From Natrinema zhouii (GTDB lineage: Archaea; Halobacteriota; Halobacteria; Halobacteriales; Natrialbaceae): DNA of 64,000 nucleotides. The stretch is from contig NZ_CP084882.1 in the NCBI RefSeq assembly GCF_013456555.2, forward strand, positions 248,001 to 312,000. The letters are read 5' to 3'. The first letter of the stretch is position 1. Every line of letters begins with the position of its first letter. The notes under the pieces were generated by a model. The model was not told where the DNA came from, made no database searches, and worked only from the letters and a program-made list of their open reading frames with translations. Position numbers and translations under genes: made by a program. This document shows, piece after piece, positions 1-7,351 of this stretch.

Positions 1-913
1 CGTCCATCCCGAGATAGTCGCCCACCTGACGGAACGCGACGGCGATCGAACCACCGACCAGCATTAGTCCGAAGTAGATCTTGATGTCGTCTTCGTCGAC
101 GATGCCGGTCGCGGCCGAGCCGATCCGGGCGCCGAGCGCGCTCCCCGCAAGTAGCGGCGCGACGATCGAGAGGTCGACGCCGCCGTTGAGCCCGTAGGTG
201 AACGCGCCGAACCCGCCCGAGAAGACGATCTCGAAGAGGTCGGTCCCGACCGCGACGGGAACCGGGACGCCGATGAGGTAGACCATCGCGGGCATCTTGA
301 CGAAACCGCCACCGACACCCAGGAAGCCCGACAACAGGCCCGTGGCGAACGCGACGACCAGAATCAACCAGAGCGAGACCTGGATCCCGCCGGCAACTGT
401 CATCATCGGCGGGATGCGGTAGGACTGAATTCGCTTCGCCAGGGGTGGAATCGCGTCCGGGTCGAACTCCTCGTCGGATTCGTGGTGGCTGCCACCCGAA
501 TCGTCTCCGCCGTCGTTTACGAGCGCATTTCGGGTGACGAACAGCCCGACCGCACCCAACAGGACGACGTACGTGATGCCGATGGCACCGCTGGCGAGTC
601 CCAATTCCTCGAGATAGTACACTATCCGACTCCCCACCTCGATACCGCTCGTCGTCCCGACGATCATCAGTCCGCCAAGTTTGTAGTCGACCTGGCCGAG
701 GTCGCGGTGTTTCAGCGTCGCGATCATGGCCGTCCCGAAGACGAAGGCCATGCCGCTCCCGACGGCGACTCTGGCGGGATACCCCATCACGAGTAACGCC
801 GGTGTGACGAGGAACGAACCGCCCATGCCGAAGAAGCCGAATAGGACGCCGACCATGAAGCCGAAGCTTACGAACAGTGCGAGCGTCATCAGGGCGATTC
901 CGAATAGCTCCAT
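1..913 (-). CDS. TauE/SafE family membrane exporter (3' end outside window)
   Basis: This is a multi-pass inner-membrane permease of the TauE/SafE family, members of which move sulfite, sulfoacetate or other organosulfur anions. The reading frame starts at the ATG complementary to 911-913 and is still open at base 1, so the C-terminus lies outside the window; about 304 residues are visible. It shows the family's two repeated halves, each opening with a glycine-rich helix (FGFFGMGGSF near the N-terminus and GFLGVGGGFV after a charged central loop). Its start abuts the stop of the small gene at 914-1060 with no gap, so the two are almost certainly co-transcribed. A sulfur-trafficking locus lies about 10 kb away, but the substrate cannot be read from sequence. 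Confidence 0.9.
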   Translation of the reverse strand, partial: MELFGIALMTLALFVSFGFMVGVLFGFFGMGGSFLVTPALLVMGYPARVAVGSGMAFVFGTAMIATLKHRDLGQVDYKLGGLMIVGTTSGIEVGSRIVYYLEELGLASGAIGITYVVLLGAVGLFVTRNALVNDGGDDSGGSHHESDEEFDPDAIPPLAKRIQSYRIPPMMTVAGGIQVSLWLILVVAFATGLLSGFLGVGGGFVKMPAMVYLIGVPVPVAVGTDLFEIVFSGGFGAFTYGLNGGVDLSIVAPLLAGSALGARIGSAATGIVDEDDIKIYFGLMLVGGSIAVAFRQVGDYLGMD

Positions 914-1060
914 CTATGCGCGTGTGATTTTCTCGACGATCGGCGCTGCGACTCGCTCGAGCGCGCCGTACCCGACGTAGAGGACGAACGCCTCGAGGAG
1001 GACGGCGCCAACGAGGGCGCCTGACTGTACTGCTGACGAATACGCTGTGAGGTCGATCAC
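914..1060 (-). CDS. 48-residue one-helix membrane protein, partner of TauE (DUF7512-like)
   Basis: A short protein with a single hydrophobic helix (GALVGAVLLEAFVLYVGYGALERV) preceded by a short polar start and followed by a charged tail. I recall similar 45-50 residue proteins (DUF7512) beside TauE/SafE genes in haloarchaea. The start is GTG at 1058-1060, chosen because GGAGGT lies about 8 bases upstream and an upstream ATG at 1098-1100 runs into a stop in its own frame. Its TAG stop touches the ATG of the exporter gene, pointing to translational coupling and perhaps to a subunit or assembly role. The function is unproven. Confidence 0.7.
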   Translation of the reverse strand: MIDLTAYSSAVQSGALVGAVLLEAFVLYVGYGALERVAAPIVEKITRA

Positions 1061-1397
1061 CGATACCGACCTCCGTCGCCCGGTTGTGTGCGGAGCATAG
1101 GTTTCTACTCGGTATCATCTATCCGAAGGAGGAGTATAACGCTTTTGGGAATTCCGCACAATATTACTGCAGTCTATCTCACGGCTATCCAACGAGAATA
1201 TTCCAGTAAGTTATGCGGGGAGCAGGAACGAATCGTCGGAGACTCCTTCCGCTGGCGCGCGGTCGGAACGCAGCGTCAGCGGATTCGTGGCGAGACGGAG
1301 TCGGCGTCGCGATACCTCCGGATCGGTTACGACTGATAGTTCGGAGTAGATATTGGTTTGCACAAACAATATTATGCGTCCGAAGCCTACGACCGGT

Positions 1398-2243
1398 ATG
1401 ATAGGGATCTGTGCGACCGATCTCTCGGCCGCCAGCGAGGCGACGATCGAGAGCGAGACCTGTCTCGAGTGTCTCGGCCGAATCGGTGTCGAGGAGATCC
1501 ACCTCGTGACCGTGATCCCGTCGAACGTCCACGCGGGGATGCCCGGTATCGACTTCGCAGCGCGACGCGGGCGAGCGCTCGAGCGCTATCGCAGCGTCAT
1601 CGAAGACGCGGGCTTCGACGTCGAAGCGCACGTCGTTCGTGGGACGCCCCATCGACGCATCAACGGGATCGCAGAGGCGGTCGGCGCCAGCCTCACGGTC
1701 GTCGGCTCGCGGGGAAAGAGCCCGCTCGAGAACCGCATCATCGGCTCGACCGCGCGTAATCTCGCGCGGACGACGGTCATCCCGCTGCTGGTCAACCGGA
1801 TTGAACGCGGAACTGACGAGCCGACCGTCGTCCGCGAACACCTGTTCCAGCGGATGCTGTACGCGACCGACTTCTCGGAGAACGCCGAGCGGGCGCTTGA
1901 GGCGTTCTCGTACCTCCGTCACGCGACGCAGGAGGCGACGCTAGTCCACGTCGAAACGCCGAAGGATCCGGCGCTTCCAGAGGGCGCCGACCCCGAAGCG
2001 CGACTGGCGGAGTTGGCAACCAAACTTGAGGAGTGGGAGATCGAGACGCGAACGGCGGTCCGTCAAGGTGATCCGGCGGACGAGATTCTCGCTGCGGAAG
2101 TCGAGTACGAACCGACGACGATTCTCGTCGGCTCGCGCGGTCACAGCAGGCTCCGCAGACTCTTGCTCGGAAGCGTCTCCGAAGATATCGTCGCACGGGC
2201 GGACAGCAACGTTATGCTCGTTCCGCCGGATCGAAAGGCGTAA
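1398..2243 (+). CDS. Universal stress protein with two UspA domains
   Basis: A cytosolic protein of about 281 residues made of two UspA domains. The first runs from MIGICATDLS to about residue 135 and contains VVGSRGKSPLENRIIGSTARN. The second starts at RMLYATDFSENAERAL and contains ILVGSRGHSRLRRLLLGSVSE. In both, the G-x2-G-x9-G(S/T) pattern of ATP-binding UspA proteins is recognisable. The frame is open further upstream, with ATGs at 1353 and 1374; 1398 was chosen because the first beta-strand begins there, but 1374 is a real alternative. The gene stands alone, convergent with the regulator downstream. UspA proteins act in general stress responses; no specific ligand is implied. Confidence 0.9.
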   Translation: MIGICATDLSAASEATIESETCLECLGRIGVEEIHLVTVIPSNVHAGMPGIDFAARRGRALERYRSVIEDAGFDVEAHVVRGTPHRRINGIAEAVGASLTVVGSRGKSPLENRIIGSTARNLARTTVIPLLVNRIERGTDEPTVVREHLFQRMLYATDFSENAERALEAFSYLRHATQEATLVHVETPKDPALPEGADPEARLAELATKLEEWEIETRTAVRQGDPADEILAAEVEYEPTTILVGSRGHSRLRRLLLGSVSEDIVARADSNVMLVPPDRKA

Positions 2244-2281
2244 CGAGGGCGAACCGTCGGCTCACTCGAGCGGGAACCGGT

Positions 2282-2938
2282 TCACCGGTCGTGAGAGATG
2301 GAGTCGACGCGTTCGTCGGCAAACCAGTGTGTAATCGCGCTCTCCGCGCGATGCAGGACATCGCTACAGGTCGACTTGGTCACGCCGAGCGCCGACGCGA
2401 CGTCCGTCAGCGTCGCCTCGCGGGGAACGTCGTAGTACCCCGCCTCGAGAGCGGTGCGGAAGACCTCGAGCTGTCGGTCTGTCAACAGATTTTCTGCGTC
2501 GCTCGCGGCGACGGCATGTACGTACTCGATGTGGTATTCGATGCCACGCTCATCGAACGCGTCGCCGAGCATCGATAATCGGTCCGCACTCGTCGTCAGT
2601 TCCCAAGTCACCACGCCGTCTTCGACCGCAAACGGCGTCTCCATTGGAACGCCAGCCTGCTGCATGGGAACGAGCAGTGACGGATTCGATGTCTCGACCT
2701 GCAGGAGTGCGGTCTCGTCGTGCTTCCAGAGCAACTCGAGGTCCCGGATATCGCTCCGCTCGGCGATCGCGGCGAGTATCGGGACCGGATTCGACGCCGC
2801 CAGTTCGATGACACCGATCGCGACGTCCGATCCCGGCAGCACTGAACTGACTCGAAACGTAGTGTCGGGATAGGCCGTCGAAATCTCGTAGATCCAGAGG
2901 GATTCGGGGAGTTGGACGGTGAGTTTCGCCCGTGGCAT
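2282..2938 (-). CDS. Bat-type HTH-10 transcriptional regulator (DmsR/NarO-like group)
   Basis: A 218-residue haloarchaeal regulator. The N-terminal two thirds is a ligand- or redox-sensing domain of the bacterioopsin-activator type. The C-terminal roughly 55 residues form an HTH-10 DNA-binding domain (LTDRQLEVFRTALEAGYYDVPR, then LTDVASALGVTKSTCSDVLHRAE). The frame is open back to 3034, but the ATG at 2936-2938 (MPRAKLTVQLPES) matches the usual start of such proteins. It is divergent from the membrane haemoprotein-like gene at 3049, with an 18-bp palindrome in the 110-bp gap, so it probably regulates that gene and perhaps itself. In haloarchaea this family includes DmsR and NarO, regulators of anaerobic respiration; membership of that group is inferred. 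Confidence 0.85.
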   Translation of the reverse strand: MPRAKLTVQLPESLWIYEISTAYPDTTFRVSSVLPGSDVAIGVIELAASNPVPILAAIAERSDIRDLELLWKHDETALLQVETSNPSLLVPMQQAGVPMETPFAVEDGVVTWELTTSADRLSMLGDAFDERGIEYHIEYVHAVAASDAENLLTDRQLEVFRTALEAGYYDVPREATLTDVASALGVTKSTCSDVLHRAESAITHWFADERVDSISHDR

Positions 2939-2976
2939 CAGTATTGATGATTGGCAGTCGAACGTCGTAGCATACG

Positions 2977-2994
2977 CTTCGAACATGTTCGAAG
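2977..2994. promoter_or_regulatory. Perfect 18-bp palindrome, candidate operator
   Basis: The sequence CTTCGAACATGTTCGAAG equals its own reverse complement. It lies 38 bases before the regulator start at 2938 and 54 bases before the start at 3049, in the only promoter region shared by the two divergent genes. The core CGAAC-N2-GTTCG resembles the CGAAC-N4-GTTCG box I recall for NarO in Haloferax, but with a spacer two bases shorter. Binding by the adjacent Bat-type regulator is an inference. Confidence 0.6.
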
Positions 2995-3048
2995 CACCCT
3001 GCAATATTCGCGACAACGGATACACAGCGGCCAATCAAACGAACGTGT

Positions 3049-4404
3049 ATGGCTAATACGGATCCGTGCGACCCACGTCCAAGCGACTCCGAATACCGAT
3101 CCACCCGGCGGACGGCTGATGGACCGACGCTCACTCTGACGCCGTTTCACGTTGCTGGCATCGCATTCCTGTTTGTCGGTTTCGCGCTCGCTCTCTATCA
3201 GGGCCTTCAAGCGTTCGAACTCGTTCCGCAGGTATCGTGGATCACGTGGGCGCACATCCACTTCGTTACGATCGGCGCGTTCACGCAGTTGCTCTTCGGC
3301 ACGCTGCCACAGCTGACGGCGCGGAAACTCGAGCAACCGGGACCGTCAGCAACGGCTATCAAAGCCGTTTTTCTCGGATTGAACGGCGCCGTACTACTCA
3401 TCTGGTACGGTCGTGCCTTTGGCGAGCCACTGTGGTTCGACATCGGCCTCGGGACGATCTGGCTGCTTACGGGCTGGCTGTTCGCCGTCGTTCTCCTGAT
3501 GGTACGCAGAAGCGACAGCGGGCGAGCGCGCGACCCGACCATTGGCTTTTACCTCCTCTCACCGTTCGTCTACCTGATCGGGCTCACGTTCGCGTTCGGA
3601 CTGTACAGCCACGGCTGGGATGTCCCCGGCGGCTGGTACGGACTCCGGGAGGCACACGTCCACGCCAACGCGTGGGGGTTTCTGGGCCTCGCGGCGATCG
3701 GCACGCTGTACGATCTCTTTCCGCGGCTCGTGGATGCGGAGCTATACAGCGACCGACTGAGACGATACTCGTTCCCGCTGTTTGCGCTCGGTATCGTCCC
3801 GCTCGTCGTCGGACCGGTGCTCGGCATGGGGAAGACGGTGACCGCAATCGGACTAGTACTGTACGCCGCCGGCTACGTTCTCTATATTTACACGCTCGCT
3901 CAAACCTACCGGGCCGGCACGCCGAGCGGGACAGCGCTCTCGGTGCTCGTCGCCCAGCTGTGGATCCTCGGCCCGGCGAGCTTCGCCCCGTTCATCCTGT
4001 TCGGTATGCCACTCGGTATCCCCGCCCCGTGGATCGAGACCGGCGCATTGCACTTCCTTTTCATCGGCTGGGCGCTTCCAATCGCGCTCGCAGGCTCGCT
4101 GCTCGTCGCCTGCACTCTCGAGTGGCCCCACGGAACCACTCGAGGTGACGGCGGCGACAGCCGCGTCGACGGACTCGTCCCCGCGAAGCGTCTCCCGTCG
4201 GCCGTCGGACCGAAGTCCGTCCTCGCCTGGAACCTCGCGGTTCTCGCCGTCGGGATCGGCTTCTTCTATCAGGACCAGTCGTGGTCGGCGCTACTGCACG
4301 GCTCGGGATTCACTGTCCTCCTCTCACTCTGGGGGTACTATCTGCTGAAGATCGTCGAACAGCGGTGGTCAGTCCGCACGCAGACGTCGTCAACTCGAGT
4401 GTGA
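3049..4404 (+). CDS. Twelve-helix haem-copper-oxidase subunit I-like / NnrS-like membrane protein
   Basis: A 451-residue integral membrane protein with about 12 hydrophobic helices after a 28-residue polar N-terminus. Conserved-looking histidines lie inside helices: AHIHF (about residues 69-71), a HGW, the long motif REAHVHANAWGFLGLAAIG (about residues 205-225), and ALHFLFIGWALP near the end. Such paired histidines in helices are typical of haem ligands in cbb3-type and nitric-oxide-reductase-like subunits and in NnrS-type proteins. No c-type haem motif and no partner subunit is encoded nearby. The gene is divergent from a Bat/NarO-type regulator across a palindrome, so a role in oxygen-limited or nitrogen-oxide metabolism is likely but inferred. 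Confidence 0.7.
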   Translation: MANTDPCDPRPSDSEYRSTRRTADGPTLTLTPFHVAGIAFLFVGFALALYQGLQAFELVPQVSWITWAHIHFVTIGAFTQLLFGTLPQLTARKLEQPGPSATAIKAVFLGLNGAVLLIWYGRAFGEPLWFDIGLGTIWLLTGWLFAVVLLMVRRSDSGRARDPTIGFYLLSPFVYLIGLTFAFGLYSHGWDVPGGWYGLREAHVHANAWGFLGLAAIGTLYDLFPRLVDAELYSDRLRRYSFPLFALGIVPLVVGPVLGMGKTVTAIGLVLYAAGYVLYIYTLAQTYRAGTPSGTALSVLVAQLWILGPASFAPFILFGMPLGIPAPWIETGALHFLFIGWALPIALAGSLLVACTLEWPHGTTRGDGGDSRVDGLVPAKRLPSAVGPKSVLAWNLAVLAVGIGFFYQDQSWSALLHGSGFTVLLSLWGYYLLKIVEQRWSVRTQTSSTRV

Positions 4405-4473
4405 TTTCCGGACTCGACGAGAAAAACGTTGTATACACCGTCGTCGAGATATCGCGTTCAAAGCTGCTCACAG

Positions 4474-4692
4474 TCAGCGGCCTGCGTTATTCTGAGTTCT
4501 CGCCGAGTGATTGTGTTTCATCAACATCGCTCGGCTGTAGTTGGCGAACGAGATGTAGGTGCATCCGATACCGTACAATATTAGTCCCAATCCGACGAAA
4601 ATGAGCGGAAGGAGTATTGATTCAATTGCCTGAGAGACACTCTCAAGATTCGCCGGCAGAACGCCTATGATCGCCAAGAGAAATGCACTCAC
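4474..4692 (-). CDS. Possible 72-residue two-helix membrane protein
   Basis: A short frame starting at GTG, with two hydrophobic stretches (FLLAIIGVLP and ILLPLIFVGLGLILYGIGCTYI) and a basic C-terminal tail. The hydrophobic pattern and absence of an opposing gene make it plausible. There is no clear ribosome-binding site, no family I recognise, and the local base composition is lower in GC than the flanking genes. It could be a chance frame. The rest of the 4405-4909 gap holds only a TATA-like stretch (CTATATGATATTG) near 4851 that probably serves the thioredoxin gene. Confidence 0.4.
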   Translation of the reverse strand: MSAFLLAIIGVLPANLESVSQAIESILLPLIFVGLGLILYGIGCTYISFANYSRAMLMKHNHSARTQNNAGR

Positions 4693-4909
4693 GATCGGTA
4701 CTGCACTACCCGATCAAACGGGCGGTGCCAACGCCGTGGTATGGTTCATTACTGGACTCATGGACGATCTGTTCCCGGTCTGCTCAGCCCGAACGATGTG
4801 AGAGTCGGCCGGCGATCCGCGACGAGACCAGTGCGAGTCCAAACCGGCTATATGATATTGTAGACAGTTCACAAAACCGTTATTGCTGTGGAAACCGTAC
4901 CGTCGATCG

Positions 4910-5344
4910 ATGAGCGACTCCGCAAACAACGATCGCCAACGGATCCGTGAACAGAAGAAGCGAGAGCTGCAGGAACGTCTCGAGAACGGCGGGGGCCTCG
5001 ATGCGGCCGACAGGGAGAGCACCGAACCCGACGAGCCAATCGCGATCACAGGCCAGGGTCACCTCGACGAGGTCGTCGGAGAGCACGACGTTGTCCTCGT
5101 GGACTGTTACGCCGACTGGTGTGGCCCCTGTCAGATGATGGAGCCGACGATCGAAGCCCTCGCCGCGGAGACCGACGCCGCCGTCGCGAAGGTCGACGTC
5201 GACGCTCACCAGCAGATCGCCCAGCAACTGGGCGCCCGCGGCGTCCCGACGCTCGTCCTCTACGCCGACGGCCAGCCGGTCGAGCGGATGGTCGGCGTCC
5301 AGGACCGCGGAACGCTGGAGGGGCTAATCGAGCAACACGCGTAG
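4910..5344 (+). CDS. trxA: Thioredoxin with charged N-terminal extension
   Basis: A 144-residue thioredoxin-fold protein that reduces protein disulfides in the cytosol. The active site is WCGPC (Cys71, Cys74) in the usual YADWCGPCQMMEP context, and the cis-proline loop is GVPTLVLYADG. Before the thioredoxin domain lies an unusual stretch of about 45 residues that is highly charged (RIREQKKRELQERLENGG) and probably helical. ATG 4910 was chosen over the in-frame ATG at 4883 because the upstream residues are not conserved-looking. A thioredoxin-reductase-like protein occurs at 56.5 kb, but nothing in the sequence pairs the two. Confidence 0.92.
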   Translation: MSDSANNDRQRIREQKKRELQERLENGGGLDAADRESTEPDEPIAITGQGHLDEVVGEHDVVLVDCYADWCGPCQMMEPTIEALAAETDAAVAKVDVDAHQQIAQQLGARGVPTLVLYADGQPVERMVGVQDRGTLEGLIEQHA

Positions 5345-5454
5345 TGACGCACCTGCCGAGGCCACGGCAGTCGATAGTGATTATCTGAACAGCGTCCTGG
5401 TCTGACCTAAATACGGGGACCGGCGACACGACCACGACACACTGACCTTCAGCC

Positions 5455-5994
5455 ATGACCACCGATTGGCGGCGAGCGATCGAGACGCAACGGGAAGAGA
5501 AAGACCGGTACTTCGGCGGCGACCCGCACTCGCCGATTCCGTCGGACAAGCGCGAGTCGTTCGACGGCCTCGAGTATTACCCGATCGACGAGGCATACCG
5601 GTTCGAACTGCCGCTGCACGAGTACAACGACCCTGAACCGGTCACCGTTGGGACGAGCACCGACGGCGAGCGGAAGTACCTTCGGTGGGGCGAGTTCCGA
5701 TTCACCGTCGACGGCGAAGACATCACGCTGCAGGCCTACAAGGCGGATCCAGACGACGATCGGCTCTGGGTCCCGTTCCGAGACGCGACCAGCGGCGACG
5801 AGACCTATGGCGCCGGTCGGTACCTCGACCTCGAAGGCGACGCCCACCGAACGGGCGACGAAAACTGGATCCTCGACTTCAACGAGGCGTACAATCCGAC
5901 GTGCGCGTACTCGGATCGCTACGAGTGCCCGCTCCCGCCGACGGAGAACTGGCTCGAGGTCCCGATCGAGGCCGGCGAACAGGCGTACCACTGA
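5455..5994 (+). CDS. DUF1684 family protein
   Basis: A soluble 179-residue protein of the DUF1684 family, whose biochemical role is unknown. Recognisable features are the N-terminal helix DWRRAIETQREEKDRYF, the PIPSDKRESFDGLEYYPIDE segment, the central beta-rich part and the C-terminal motif FNEAYNPTCAYSDRYECPLPP, which carries two cysteines and is the family's best conserved block. The length is normal for the family. It stands alone between the thioredoxin gene and the MetE-like gene, all on the same strand, with a 110-base gap upstream. Confidence 0.88.
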   Translation: MTTDWRRAIETQREEKDRYFGGDPHSPIPSDKRESFDGLEYYPIDEAYRFELPLHEYNDPEPVTVGTSTDGERKYLRWGEFRFTVDGEDITLQAYKADPDDDRLWVPFRDATSGDETYGAGRYLDLEGDAHRTGDENWILDFNEAYNPTCAYSDRYECPLPPTENWLEVPIEAGEQAYH

Positions 5995-6139
5995 CGATGA
6001 TTCCGGACTAATTCGGCGCCCTCGACGGAATTTCGCTGTTTTCGAACGTCGTAGGCGCTATCGAACCACCGTGACCGTCGATCGTGAGAATACCACCAGT
6101 TATATTATCTACTGAAACTATTACTCACAAGAGTACCCC

Positions 6140-7294
6140 ATGACGACCACTGAAGACCGAATCCGAACGACGCACATCGGGAGTCTTCCCCGCCCGCCGG
6201 CACTGCTCGACCTCCTCGAGACGCGTCAGAACGACGAACCGGTCGACGAGGACGAGTGGAACGAAACCGTCGCAGAGGCCACGCGGGCCGTCGTCGAGCG
6301 ACAGGCCGAGGTCGGGCTCGACGTCGTCAACAACGGCGAACAGTCGCGGGTCTCGTTCAACTGGTACGTCGCGGACCGTCTGAGCGGTATCGACGGGAAG
6401 CGCGAACAGGAACTTTGGGCGGACCTCCAGGAGTTCCCCGAGTACGCCGAGGAGACGTTCAAGACGGACGTCATCGATCTCTCGATGCAGCCCGTCGTCG
6501 ACGGCCCCATCGAGTACACCGGCCGCGCGGAGGCCGAGGACGAACTCGAGGCGTTCCGAGACGCGCTCGCGACCGTCGACGCCGACTTCGAGGGGACGTT
6601 CGTGACCTCGGCGTCGCCGAGCATCGTCGCGACCACGCACGTCAACGAGTACTACGACACCTACGAGGAGTACCTCTTCGCCGTCGCGGACGCGATGCAG
6701 ACGGAGTACGAACTGGTCGCCGAGACCGGGATGACCCTCCAGATCGACGCGCCCGAACTGCTCACCATCGGCCAGACGGCGGCCTACGCGGACGAACCGC
6801 TCGAGGACGTCAAGGAAGCGACGCGCCTCCACGTCGAGGCGCTCAACGAGGCCCTCGATAACGTCCCCGCCGAGCAGGTACGCCTCCACACCTGCTGGGG
6901 GAGTTACGAGGGCCCCCACCACCTCGACGCGGACCTCGTTGACCTCCTGCCGGAGATCTACGAGGCCGACATCACCGGACTGAGCGTCGAACAGGCTAAC
7001 CCCCGCCACCAGCACGAGTACCGCGCGTTCGCCGAGCAGCCGCTTCCCGACGGCTGGACGCTGATGCCCGGCGTCGTCGACGTCAAGACGAACATCATCG
7101 ACCACCCGGAGACGATCTCGGACCGCCTCGAGCGCGTCGCGGACGCGGTCGACGAGTCGACGCCGATCGTCGCCGCGCCCGACTGCGGCTTCGGTACGCA
7201 GGCGGGTCTCGGCATGGTCCACCCCAAAATCGCGTGGGCCAAACTCGAGGCGCTCGTCGAGGGCGCCGAGATCGCGACCGAGCGCGTCTACTGA
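6140..7294 (+). CDS. Cobalamin-independent methionine synthase II family protein (MetE C-terminal domain-like)
   Basis: A 384-residue TIM-barrel protein equivalent to the catalytic half of MetE. It starts with the barrel motif TTHIGSLPRPP. It carries candidate zinc-thiolate ligands in HTCWGSYEGPHH (His and Cys) and a late Cys in APDCGFGTQAGLG, with the glutamate-bearing strand between them. Archaeal proteins of this size transfer a methyl group to homocysteine or handle related thioethers using a donor other than the polyglutamated folate used by full-length MetE; the donor here is unknown. It is a monocistronic plus-strand gene with a TATA-like element (TTATATTATC) about 30 bases before the ATG. 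Confidence 0.88.
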   Translation: MTTTEDRIRTTHIGSLPRPPALLDLLETRQNDEPVDEDEWNETVAEATRAVVERQAEVGLDVVNNGEQSRVSFNWYVADRLSGIDGKREQELWADLQEFPEYAEETFKTDVIDLSMQPVVDGPIEYTGRAEAEDELEAFRDALATVDADFEGTFVTSASPSIVATTHVNEYYDTYEEYLFAVADAMQTEYELVAETGMTLQIDAPELLTIGQTAAYADEPLEDVKEATRLHVEALNEALDNVPAEQVRLHTCWGSYEGPHHLDADLVDLLPEIYEADITGLSVEQANPRHQHEYRAFAEQPLPDGWTLMPGVVDVKTNIIDHPETISDRLERVADAVDESTPIVAAPDCGFGTQAGLGMVHPKIAWAKLEALVEGAEIATERVY

Positions 7295-7351
7295 CGGCCG
7301 CCTCTTGGGCCGCCGGGTGGAAGCCCGTCCGGTGAGCGGTCCGCCCGCGTC

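Noticed and set aside
6125..7222. Minus-strand open frame of 365 codons
   Set aside because: Antisense to the MetE-like gene, with repetitive Arg/Val/Leu/Asp composition typical of shadows.
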